Below, in pieces: positions 31,548 to 42,300 of a DNA stretch of 64,000 nt. The position numbers and the translations under genes were made by a program. Every line of letters starts with the position of its first letter. Positions within the stretch are counted from its first letter, which is position 1. A model generated the notes under the pieces. It saw only the letters and a program-made list of their open reading frames with translations, did not search any database and was not told where the DNA came from. The DNA lies in the NCBI GenBank assembly GCA_002633005.1, contig NMRA01000533.1, positions 179,268-243,267 of the forward strand, in the 5' to 3' direction. The DNA comes from Phoronis australis. Its lineage: Eukaryota; Phoronida; Phoronidae.

Positions 31548-33790
31548 CCTTCATCCCAGGGAACTGTTGTAGCTGCAATAACCAACGTGCAATTTGACCA
31601 CTAGGGGATCTCAAGTTCATCAACCATGTGAGGCTGTTGTGATCAGTTCGGACACGAAATTGTCGTCCGAGTAGATAATATCTATAATGGTGTGTAAAAC
31701 GAACGACAGCCAGCGATTCCTTACGTGTGGTACAATAACGCTCATATTCCTCCACCAGAACAAAACTAGCATAAAATATTACGCGTTCTATGCCATTTTG
31801 GACCAGATAGAGACAAGCTCCAATCGCGAGGTCGGAAGCATCACAGTCTAGCACAAATTCATCCGAACAATTCGGCAAATTCAGAACTGGAGGTGATGTC
31901 AATGCTTCCTTCAAATTGTCAAAGGCCACTTGCTGTTCATGTGACCATGGAAAAGGGGAAGATCCAGTGACTTTGTATAAGGGGACTGCAAGTTCAGCAA
32001 AATCTTTAATGAAGATCCTGAGATAATTTGCAAACCCAAGGAAGCTATGGCATTGCTTCTTACTTCGAGGAACCGGCCAGTTTTCAACCTTTTCTATATT
32101 TTCGTCTCCCATCTCCAAACCGTGTGGTCCTACCCACCTACCCAAAAACTCGATACGCTGCTGGAAAAGGAGACACTTCTTAGGTTTTAATTTGAGTTGA
32201 AACTTTCGGAACCTCTGAAACACTTCTTCCATGTTAGCAATGTGCTCCTCAAAGGTTGACCCCAGTACTAATATATCATCAAGGAAGGCAAGGACTGTGT
32301 GCCAATTTAACCCTCCGAGAACTAAACTCACTGCTCAATAAAATGTAGAAGGTGCGCCGCAGAGTCCAAATGGCATGGATTTGAACTCATTTAACCCATA
32401 TTTGGTTATAAAAGCTGTTTTTTTTTCAATATTCTTCCCGAATTTAACTTGCCAATAGGCAGAATTGGCATCTAGCTTACTGAATCATTTGTTACCGGGC
32501 AGTAAGTCAATACACTCATCGATAAGAGGTAAAGGCCATGAATCTTTTCTAGTGACATTATTCAGTTTCCTATAATTAATGCAGTAACGAACTGACCCGT
32601 CAGTTTTTTTACGAATCAGAACAGGAGCTGCAGCCCATTCGCTATTAGAAGGAACAATGACACCAGCTTTAAGCATCTTGTTAAGGTGGCTCTCCTCTTC
32701 TGCCACAAAACAACTTGGGGTACGTCGCATGGCCATTTTGATAGGGTGAGCATCGCCTGTGTCAATACTATGCTCAACTGCCGTAAAATTACCCAGATCC
32801 AGGTCATCTGTAGCAAAAACGTCTGAATAATTTAGTAGTAACTGATGCAGTTTAGATGATTGTGCCTCAGTTATTTTTTTTTTAGATTTGTTATACAGAC
32901 CGTCCACCTTTTTGGAAAGCTAACCCATTAGACTTGCACCAACAGATGAATCACCAGAACCGACAGGCAGTTGGTTTACGGCAGTTCCACTCTCGTGGGT
33001 AGGCAGCAGATCCACTGGACATTTTTCCCAATCCTCCATGTAATCTACACAACCCAAAACAGAATCAGCCTTCAACTTGACATGGTGCTCCGAAGAATTA
33101 AAAATAAATAAAACTGGGGAGCTTTCCGTATTAAGCAGAGCTCAAGGGATCATAAATCGAGAGTCAACGGTTAAGCTTGGTTCAAAAAAGATTGTGGAAG
33201 CTGTAATTGGACAAGTTATACAGTCCACTCCCTTTACTGTATTTACTGGAATATCCACACCTTTTGACAGCTAAACAGAAGGCTGGTATTTACTAGGTAC
33301 GCCATAATCCATAACTGAAGTCTCGTTAGTGAAAGTTATGGAATCTGATTTCATATCAATAATCGCATTCAACTGCTTCAGTACATCGAGGCCTAAAAGG
33401 CAATCATCGCTAATATTGGCCACAACTACTGAAGATTGGTGCGACTGGTCAATGATCGATAAAGTGACAGGTTTAGTGCGGAAACCTTTCATAGACAAAT
33501 CCTCACCCGCAGTATGGACGTTGATGTCATGAGAAAATTCTACATCCGTCAATAGTTTAAACAGCCGGTGAGAAATGATAGTACTATCCGCACCACAATC
33601 AATAACCGCATTTATACTTGTCCCGTTGATGACGATAGGTATGTAGTACATACTCCCAAAAGCAGTTTTCTTTACTTCTATAGTTTCCAAAACAGCGTCT
33701 GCAGTTGGTATCGTAGGATTAACGCAAACGTCCACACCACACGCCTCAGCTGGTAGAACTTGAGACAGCCCCCTGGAGATGGTGGGAGAT
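31423..33790 (-). pseudogene. pol: Element 3 protease, reverse transcriptase and RNase H
   Basis: A single frame with stops at 33268, 33142, 32920, 32482 and 32332. The protease site is V-I-D-C-G-A-D-S-T-I (Cys for the usual Ser/Thr). The reverse transcriptase has Y-R-K-L-N-N and the active-site F-L-D-D at about 32274-32285. RNase H keeps L-D-C-D-A-S, R-K-E-S-L-A-V and R-T-D-H-N-S-L. A one-base loss near 31520 moves the reading into the integrase frame. Confidence 0.9.
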
Positions 33791-35186
33791 CAGGCGAAAC
33801 AATACCTTCAACATTCTGAGGAATGAAAGCATTAGGCACAACCGAGGAAACCAATGAGTTTGAATCTTTATCACTGTTAGCGGAACTATGTAAAGACACC
33901 ATTTCATCAGTTAAAGCAACAGGGAACTCACTAGGGTCAGTACACGATTCCGCAGTTTTAAGAAATGAACTGTTGGTTGAACTGTGGGGCCTTGAAGAAT
34001 TACACATATGTTTCTTCATGTAACCCAACAGACCAACTATTTTTTACTATCAGGGAGGTCTTTGGTTTTGGTACGGGGGGACAAGGTCTAACCCCAGTCC
34101 TTACTCGTTTAAATCTTCGTCACTGAGGAACGTACGTCGAGCTGCCACTGGAGAAATCCTACAGTTCGACTGGTAATGTCCCAGCTTACCGCTTCTGAAA
34201 TACCTAGGAAGATTAGAAGGTTTCCCCGGAGATGAATCTGGCGAAGCTCTTGGTGAAAGTGGAGAAGGTCGCTTCGGCGACTGTGTCTGTAACATGGCAA
34301 ACAACTTATTAAAATTGCTTGATACTTCAGCACGAGATTCGGACAAGTCAGATTTCAACTCATCGACTTTCTTATGAAGTTTAATGTTATCAGTCTTGAG
34401 AAATGAAACTGATGTATCTAAATTATTGCACCTACCCTCAAGAACATCTAATCGAGACTCTAAGGAGCCACGAGGAATGAACTTGAGAGTGGGTTTCTTA
34501 CGTAATTGACGAACCGAGACTTCTTCCTCCTCTTCACCTGATGAAGTTTCTCTACAGAAGAAAACAGCTTTGGTAGGTCTCGATGGTGTCATAAGGTCTT
34601 TGGTGGTTGAAAACCAACGAGTGGCATTCTAAGGCTCCATGAGTGATTCAGGTTTGCTATTGATTGTCCATAGAGCAACCTCGCTGTCTTTGAAGCCCAA
34701 GCAGAAACGAAGGACAGCCTGAGCTTTGTCAGAGTCCCTAGCATCTGGAAAAGCTAATAAAAATAAACTGGTTAAACGGTCAGCCCATAGCTCAAGCGAC
34801 TCATCAGGAGCTTGTTTGGCTGACTGAAATCTAAGCTGGTGTACCTCGTTTCACTCGATTTCTGCACCAAAGCGATATATCATATCTTTGATGATCTGTT
34901 TATAAGTAGCATCTGGAAAGGCTCTAATATGGTTGGCGAACCAACGAGAAGCATCTCCCTCTAAGCACATACCTAATTCAGACCGACAGCTTTGAGCAGA
35001 CCAACAGTTGTCTCTGGCTATATAATCAAACTTCCAGAAAAAGTCTTCCCAAGTGAGTAGCTTACCACTGAAAGTTAGGTTGCGTGGAGAGCGTTGCAGG
35101 TAGTTAGCTGAATCCCCCGCCGGCTTAGACGACATGCTAGTATGTGGAGATGAGGTTGTTTTTTCAAAAGAAACACCACTAGCCAT
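33678..35186 (-). pseudogene. gag: Element 3 gag
   Basis: Begins M-A-S-G-V-S-F-E-K at 35186. The frame holds W-E-D-F-F-W-K-F-D and later W-A-D-R-L, features of Ty3/Gypsy capsid regions. TGA at 34848-34850 and TAG at 34629-34631 interrupt it. The single zinc knuckle is damaged: G-K-L-G-H-Y-Q-S-N-C remains, but the first two cysteines are Tyr and Ser. A TAA at 34098-34100 may be the true end. The same frame is open again from 34028 to 33678 and overlaps the start of the pol frame by about 110 bases. Confidence 0.82.
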
Positions 35187-35336
35187 GCTGGTCTTGGACG
35201 GGGTAAAACTGAAATCACGTGGTTTTCAACTACCACCCTCCACGGGGCAGTACCGGGACGCACGGGAAATTTAGTAAACAAACTTTAAATTCCGCGCCAC
35301 GGTTAAAGAAACAAGGGAAAGCACCGCACGCAGTGA

Positions 35337-35351
35337 CCGCCAACTACGCCA
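35337..35351 (-). other. Primer-binding site of element 3 (tRNA-Ser-like)
   Basis: Plus-strand CCGCCAACTACGCCA lies two bases inside the 5' LTR. It matches the 3' end of animal tRNA-Ser (recalled as ...GCCGACTACG plus CCA) with one or two differences. Confidence 0.7.
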
Positions 35352-35353
35352 AA

Positions 35354-35601
35354 TGTAGTAAATGGTGGCTATTTAGGTTCTTCAGGGGCTACTCCCCCTT
35401 GTCCATTCATTGACTTACACACGCTGTCAGATACACGTCCTCTTTCCATGGAGGACAACACACGAGAGAGAGAAGGTCCACACCAGCAGGCAGCTCCCCA
35501 GTCACGTGACATAAACTATATCCGGATGACCATAACACTCATACGAACAAGGACGGACGACATTGAAACTGGACAACAAATACCTACCTAGGTTCACGAC
35601 A
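35354..35601 (-). repeat. 5' LTR of element 3
   Basis: Partner of 27358-27605, same length and about 11 mismatches. Contains the same GTCACGTGAC palindrome and a TATA-like sequence on the minus strand. Confidence 0.92.
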
Positions 35602-37249
35602 CTAGGACAAGAACAGCAGCGCCATGTCCTAGTTATAATCCAAGACGTCGTGAGATACTGCCGTGTATTTTAAATGAGAACACGTGGTTTTGGACAAATT
35701 TTAGAAAGGTCCTAATGTTACTGAACTCACCCCTACCTTACTCTTGTTTTTTTTCCTTGTTCGAGACGCAGGCAAAGTCACCCAAAGGGATATTGGCCGT
35801 TGCTCAGTGCAAAAAATCTTTCAACTTGGTCATTAGCCATTGTAATTTTAGGTTCATATTGTAATGTACCTGCAGGTTGCTACAAATTTTAGTCGCAACC
35901 TGTCGCCAGGAATCTGGCGTTTCCATCTCCCCCACACGCACCAGGCACCCTAACGTTGAATAATTCTGACATTCTGAATATCATGGTATAAAATGGCAAA
36001 CATACACATTCAATAGAAAATAATTCACGAGAGACAATTTTATTATTGACTCATTCATGACATACATGAAGTAAACTGAAATATCGGTCTACTTCATAGC
36101 AAACTTACTGAGTAATTGAGTCTGTGGTGTAGCAAGGGGTGGTTAGTGCTGCCCAAGGTGCTCGCTATGCCAGTGAACTGTCTATTGTAATTTCACGTCA
36201 TCTGCAAACTGCGATTAAGTGGGATAAAATATGCAATATATGACGAGCACGGTAAAGCTCTAATCGTGTGTATATGTCTCTGCCCCTTTTTCGTTCTCAT
36301 AACTGGTTTTCATTCTCTACGCCCACCATTCCACCCTCGGTTACTACGACCCATTTTGCCCCTGAAATGGTCACCGCAACTTCACAATATGGCAGCACGT
36401 TTTCTGCCTCAGCCACATACAAACTTTGCTGCTCAGGCTACCCTCCACTCAGCCACCACTTATTTCCGTCCCTGCCTCTGCCAAAGTTTGCTCTGGATGC
36501 CACGCATCCAGCCAAACTTCAGCCACCGACAGTCGCCTAATTTACATACGGCCGCCACAGGTTCCTGCCTCCTGATGCTACCCAATTGGTCCAAAATGCA
36601 ACTCACTCTCGTTTCGGATATGAACCAGTGTTACAACCGAAGAGTAAGGCATGGCCACTCATTTGGCCCTCAGCAGTCAGCCATTCAGTCCCTGGCCAGC
36701 AACCATACTGACTTGAACTCTTCCTACATACCAACCATTCTACTTCAGATGCCACCTACTTTTTCGATTCTTCCAAACACTCAAGATGTCTACATTTATT
36801 GTTGTTTCTAGCAGATCATTAATTGATAAAAAGATACCAATACCTAAGAGTGAACACATCGTTATTTGTTTATTGTGATATTTAAGTGAGGGTGGCCTCT
36901 TCAGTGATAGCACTGCTTTCCAAGAATGCCCTCAACAACAAAAACAATAATATAATATAATGTGTGATTCACAATAACGAAAAAATTAAACTAAAAACTA
37001 AGCCTCAAATTTGACATGTTTCCTCTAAGGTAACAACACATAGTTACTTGAGCTTAGCTGTAGACATTGTCCACTTTACCACTCCAAGTTCTATTCTAAA
37101 TACCCTCATTATTCGATATGAGTGAAACAAAAATCAACAATCCAAAACTGCACAAACCAGCTACTGACCATAACCAACCAGTCATATATCCCAGCAGCTC
37201 AACAGGACAAAGATAGCACTAATTCTGAGAGCTTTGTATATCTTCCATT
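35602..37249. other. No recognised gene; 181-codon open frame at 36266-36811
   Basis: The plus-strand frame at 36266-36811 is rich in Pro, Ser, His and Leu and comes from a C-rich tract with repeated CAGCCAC words. It has no motif, and two frames are open at once, which suggests composition rather than coding. Confidence 0.5.
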
Positions 37250-37520
37250 GGTTGTTATGCTACAAAACTAGACTAAACGTTGACCTCATTTATTATTTCA
37301 TTGGGGCAATCTGCCGACATAACAACATCTTCAGCAAAAATAGCATCGTCATCATCAACATTTTCAGGAGAGCCTAAATGAATTGCTGCACACAACTTCT
37401 AAGAAATCCAGCAATCTGCGATTCAATTAACCAATCATCACTGGTAAACTCGTTTTCAGTGGGATCTCGTAATGTTTTCGTCATTTTGGCCACTTACGAG
37501 GTTGAGTGTTTATTACCTGA
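37250..37520 (-). pseudogene. Decayed coding remnant, minus strand
   Basis: Minus-strand reading from about 37490 gives R-D-P-T-E-N-E-F, D-D-W-L-I-E-S-Q-I-A-G-F-L-R-S, and after a frameshift an acidic stretch with P-E-N-V-D-D-D-D-A-I-F-A-E-D-V-V. This looks like protein and may come from a repetitive invertebrate family. No name is offered. Confidence 0.3.
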
Positions 37521-38006
37521 CTTTTCTCCATCGAATATGTTCATCAGAAATTCCTTAACCTTGCAAATTTTTGACCTGTAATGATATGAGATTTCAAAAT
37601 CAGGAGTTTCCGAGTATTACTAAGAACATACACATAAGCGCACACAACCAATGCCAATATACCCAACTTGCAAAATGATTACAGGATGCCTACGTACAGT
37701 AGTCCCCCCTTGCATTGACGCTCACTGGCACAACCTCAGAAGACAGAAATAAAATAGGGTAATAGCCTTGAATGAACGTGATGGCTCCATCATGTACCTC
37801 CAGCAGTATATTTTGCGTTAGAATATTAAGATTAGATAATTCACACACAGATTACAGTCCATGTCTCTATGTGACAGCACAAGTGAGCTTAACACGTTCG
37901 TTGGATATCAGTCACAGCACCGATTGTGACCAATCGATTTTAGAACGCTCTCTGGCTCTAACCTGCACTCCAAAACTTCTGAAATGTACTCTTGCAGGCT
38001 CTGCAA
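37521..38006. other. No gene recognised
   Basis: Intronic AT-rich sequence. Confidence 0.5.
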
Positions 38007-38278
38007 CAGTGGCAGATCTAGGATACCATGAGGGGGGCCCAACATCCTCGGGATTGAGCAAAGCGCGATTGCACGTGCACACAGGCTTCCCGGAAGGTGC
38101 GGGCGCCGAGGATGTATACCTTCCATTGAGAATATCTATCTATGGACTAAAAAAAAACGGGAACGTGTTTTCGCCCTAAGAGCCCTAGCTCTTGAACTGT
38201 TGAACTACGCTTCACGCTTTTTTGCTGGTTCATTTTCCTTGCAGCAGCCAAGGGGGGCACCCCCCTAAATCCGCCTAA
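38007..38278. mobile_element. MITE-like element, CAGTGGC ends
   Basis: Begins CAGTGGCAGATCTAGGATACC and ends in GGGGGCACCCCCCTAAATCCGCC. It matches the element at 6152-6477 in opposite orientation. The right terminus is damaged and no target duplication is visible. Confidence 0.65.
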
Positions 38279-39550
38279 TAATCTAAATGAGTATTCAAGG
38301 TAGTATGTCTACCCAGGGCCTTGTTGACAGAAATTTGATCCTACGCCCCCACTTCACAATTGCTGAAGAGGTTCAGTAGCCACGTAATTATGAAAGCGTC
38401 ACAGACTGGAAGTGCAATGATAACTCGTTAATTTGCAGTTATGTGTGTATCCTGTAAGAATTTGGTTCTTTGCACAAGTGATATTTGAATATCTTTTCAG
38501 AAAAAGTTATGTAGAACGTAAGACAAATTTCTGACTAAATCACTTTTCATGTTACCGCCTCACCTGGTTCACCTCGGCCTACATGAATGTATTCCATATC
38601 ACTAACACGCACCAGTTATTGTAAGCAAATCAAGGCGTTATAAATTTGGGTTTTTGATAGGAAAGGTTGTTTTTACACTTTAGGTCAGTCTTGTTTATAA
38701 CCATTGAGAGGCACAGGAGACCAGTTGGCATTAAGAATATCATGATTTTCAACCTGCAAGTCGCTGTCATCAGCATACATAACCAATTTGAAACACTAAC
38801 CAAAACATTTCCGTATCTTCAAATCATCACACATTTTCGAAATTCAATCTTTGAGCGTAATCTTGACATCCAAAGATAATTGTGCAAAAATGAGGTTCCA
38901 GTGCATAGGAACCTAATATAGCTCGAGAACTAAGAATACTTTCTTAAGCATTTTAATCCCACGTTTGCAACTGGCAGTCTTAGATTTATCGTTGACGTAA
39001 GCAAAACTCATTTTGTCATACACTGTTATGCTTGAAACAAATCAAAACTACATGTAGTCAGAATGTATGTGTAAAGATGCCCTGAAATGCCCGAGCTGAC
39101 TTTGTACCAATGGAACATGCTCTGCATAATGTGATCTTGAACTTGACATTTTCGCTTAACCTTGACCTCCAATGGTACCAAAAATGGTATAAGCATCGGT
39201 TTTATCATACCTTAAAACCTATAGTTTCATTTATTGGGACTTGCAAATTTCAAAAATGTGTATGGCGGAATTTTCAATCAGAGGGTTATGCCTGCAAAAC
39301 TCAACCCGGTATACAACTTGTTTGAATTCAGCATCCCAAAATTAGTCAAAATCACTCGTAACGACTACATTATCCCCAGATACCCTCCACACCCTTTTCT
39401 GAGGCCTTTTTGAGAACTGAAACCTGACAATTAATAAGTTCACAGTCCAGGTAATCTCTTTTGTCATGTTCATTCCACCTTAAATTGATATTAGATTTAT
39501 TAATTAATATTAAAAAAGAATCTCCTACCCAGCTCTATAAAAACTATTTC
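38279..39550. other. No gene recognised
   Basis: Intronic sequence without a recognisable element or frame. Confidence 0.5.
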
Positions 39551-39554
39551 GCTC

Positions 39555-40025
39555 TAACACTTGTCAGTGGCGGATTTAGAGGGGGCCATGGGTCGTGGGC
39601 CCACCTAAAATTATCTTAGATCATATTGGACACAATGGTTGACTTGAGTACTTCCGTTGGCTGTTAACAGCTTGACAAGGCGTTGTTTGAACATGCGTTC
39701 GACACCTTCTAACCGGTACATGTATACCACGCATCATCGAGGAACAACAGTATTACGTGAAGGTGTTTTTTTGTAATTTCACTGCACAGTGAATTGCTTT
39801 TTTCGCGTTTATCCCACTTTAAAAGGATACTAATAATAGACACTAAAAATATTCCCCTGTACTACTTGTCAGTGGCGGATTTGGAGGGTGGCCATGGGGA
39901 CCATTGTCCCCCTACAATTCCCTTATGTCACACCTGGCAGTTCGGGGATGCGGATGTCTGAAGGCAAAATCTTGAATAATACTTTGCCTTGTCCCATCCC
40001 CAACTCAAAATCCTAGATCCGCTCA
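39555..40025. mobile_element. Two further CAGTGGCGGATTT termini
   Basis: TTGTCAGTGGCGGATTT occurs at about 39562 and again about 308 bases later, both followed by a G-rich run. The second is closed by TAGATCCGC at about 40013-40021. They belong to the same MITE-like family as 6152 and 38007. Confidence 0.5.
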
Positions 40026-40091
40026 AGATTGTCAACCTCAAAAGTTATTATTACCTTCTAAAAGCTCCTGTTCAGTGTGTTAAATAGCTCA

Positions 40092-41258
40092 CTTGCGAGT
40101 TTCTCGCTAGTCACTGTGACGTCACCGGAAAGGGGGCAAAACCCGCCATATTGCTCTTGTTTTGCCCCGAGTCTTTGCTACACACGCTAAAACTTACTGG
40201 AGTTCTTATGGTGAATTTTACGCTTAAAACGTTAAAACGACTTAAGATATGGTAGATGGGTCGTGGAATAACTGTGAATAGACGAAGAAAATGTGACCTT
40301 GTTATGTTGTGCGAAGCTGTGAACGGACTGAAATTGGAACTTAACCCGCTCTAGGCCTGAATGGCGCAGGCATACAGGGGCGATAGTGTATCCCCATAAA
40401 AAGATATTCACTTCAAAATACAGCAAATAAAATCAAATGAAACATGCATATGAGCACATGAAGTTATAATTAACACATACCCTGACTCTGGACACAATTT
40501 AGTCTACAAATAACTTGAGCATATTCATGAAAACCTCGCGGTCCTCTCGAGTTGCTATCACTAAAGAGCCGCCATTTTGAGGAAGTTACGTGAAATCACA
40601 CCTGTTGACGAACAAAAAGTCCAAGGGACACAAATCTAACAAATTTCACTTAATATTTTCTCATGCTATTTTGCAAGTGTCACGCGCCAGGTCACGCGCC
40701 AGATCTCGCGCTTCGCTCAGTCTCGCGCTAGCCTTTGCCTCACACTCACCTGACTCAGTTGAAATACCTGATTGTGGTAATCGCGCGCGCGGACAAAGTT
40801 TACAGTAACCACAAAGTGGAGTTGGAATTCTTCGCCTAAGTCACCTGAATTCCCGCATATATGCTTCATCGAAGATATGTTTAGAAGCAGAAAGAGTCAC
40901 TGAAGAAAGTAAGAGCCTTTTAGGTGCTAATTTTAGGTGTAGAATGTATTTTCGACGAGGTGAAAACGTTATCAGTGAGCGCATGGGATTTCGCCTACCG
41001 CCCGTTTAAAATACACGGGACGAAATTAGTAGAGAACGCGATAGAACGTATTGTAGTGCGAATCTGAAGTTCATTTGCCATAACAGCAATGCTTTTGGAC
41101 ATTTTTCGAACTAAACGGCTAAAAACTCGAATACAATAACAGAATACAGTCTGCTACCGTATTGGGCAAATGACCAAACAACAAGCTTTTGCCCCACTTC
41201 CCGTGACGTCACAGTTAAGTCTCACATAATCTCGCGTTATTGTTATAAACTCGCAAAA
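40092..41258. mobile_element. Possible 1.2-kb element with inverted ends
   Basis: CTTGCGAGTTT...CTGTGACGTCAC..GGAA..GGGGCAAAA at 40092-40140 is found inverted at 41185-41258 (TTTTGCCCC..TTCC.GTGACGTCACAG...AAACTCGCAAAAG). The arms are diverged with indels. No protein is encoded between them. It could be a non-autonomous transposon. Confidence 0.5.
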
Positions 41259-41740
41259 GGCCTATTGGCAATCGTGATCTACACTTTAAACGAGTTATAC
41301 GACAACTATAAGGAAAAAACACCCACCATGAATCATTAATGTATCTGTCTAGTGATATTGTGAGTGTGTTTATAGTTGAATCAGAGAGACGTAGGTGGTG
41401 AATTACAGGAGCCAGGGCAAGGGCTAAAATAACCAAAAACAGGGTTTAGTATAATTTTAGTGAAAAACAAGAAGTAGAACACTTAACTTGTTTGATACTT
41501 TGACTGCACCAACATGCAGACATATCGATTATCGATACGCCATTTCGTACAAATTGTAGTACATTCCGTTTACATTATTTAATGTATACAGCAATTCGTG
41601 AATACGTCAAATTTGAGAAATTGATGAATAGCGTAATTTAAATCACTGGGATTTGTCTATATCGAAATAACTGTAAAGGGGGCAGAGGTTTAAGGCGAAT
41701 GACGTATTTTGTGTTGAACCCTACAATCGTTTTACTTCAG
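41259..41740. other. No gene recognised; end of the CUB intron
   Basis: AT-rich, ending in the acceptor TTTTACTTCAG. Confidence 0.5.
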
Positions 41741-41926
41741 GTGTATGTATGATTACCTGGTAATCTATGATGGCAGAGAAGCATACGCGCCTGAACTTGC
41801 CTTTTGTTGCGGGGAAAAGTCCAATACAGTCGTTGTGTCCAGCGGAAGAAACTGTTATCTCAACTTCGTTACTGACGGTAATTCCCACTACACTGGATTT
41901 GAGATGACATACGAATTTATTGACGG
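41741..41926 (+). CDS. CUB domain, second half (host exon)
   Basis: The first base completes the Trp codon split by the intron, giving D-N-W-C-M-Y-D-Y-L across the junction, the canonical third CUB cysteine and the Y-D-x-L-x-I-Y-D-G core. Then come A-F-C-C-G with the fourth cysteine, V-V-V-S-S-G, L-N-F-V-T-D and the closing F-E-M-T-Y-E-F. Asp in M-Y-D and Asp in V-T-D, with the Glu of the first exon, match the ligands of calcium-binding CUB domains. Donor GTAACA follows; exit phase 2. No later exon of this gene was identified. Confidence 0.88.
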
Positions 41927-42179
41927 GTAACAGGTATTAATAAAATTGAAAGTCACAACTACTTTTAAAATATGGGTAGATTTGTAGCCAAGCTAATACC
42001 GAAGGATAAATAAAGTTGCAATGCCATCATCTCTGCTTTGAGTTTCACTGAAAACCGTCCATCAGGAACAACATTGAAAAATCTCCCCCTTGTGGCCTTT
42101 GTAGGTGACTAAGTTCAAAAAGTAATAGCGCATTGTTCTAGCGACACCCTATGCACTTGTGCTAAGTTCCATTGAGTTT

Positions 42180-42300
42180 AAACAAAGGGCTTTTGAGATA
42201 TACATGGGAACATTCAACTCTTTGACAGGGTGACGATATTAACAAAGGGTTTTTAAGATACCTATGGGAACAGTCAACTCTTTGACAGGGTGGCGTTATT
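42180..42300. repeat. 60-bp tandem duplication
   Basis: AACAAAGGGCTTTTGAGATA... at 42180 recurs at 42240 with five or so changes, both ending CTCTTTGACAGGGTG. Noncoding. Confidence 0.85.

Larger units (their letters stand above)
27358..35601 (-). mobile_element. Ty3/Gypsy element 3 with PHD and TatD-like cargo, complete LTR to LTR
   Basis: Two 248-bp LTRs (27358-27605 and 35354-35601), a tRNA-Ser-type primer-binding site and a polypurine tract delimit the element. Reading leftwards: gag, protease, reverse transcriptase, RNase H, integrase, PHD finger, C2H2-like finger, helical region, TatD-like domain. Eleven in-frame stops and several frameshifts show decay. The flanks CTAT and CTAG may be a 4-bp target duplication with one change. 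It lies antisense to the CUB gene inside its intron. Confidence 0.9.
25410..41740 (+). other. 16.3-kb intron within the CUB domain
   Basis: Defined by donor GTAAAT at 25410 and acceptor TTTTACTTCAG ending at 41740. It contains a fold-back hairpin sequence, a complete 8.2-kb LTR retrotransposon inserted antisense to the gene, and several MITE-like elements. Confidence 0.75.

Noticed and set aside
36266-36811. 181-codon plus-strand open frame
   Set aside because: Pro/Ser/His-rich translation of a C-rich tract, a second frame is open over the same bases, and there is no domain or splice context.
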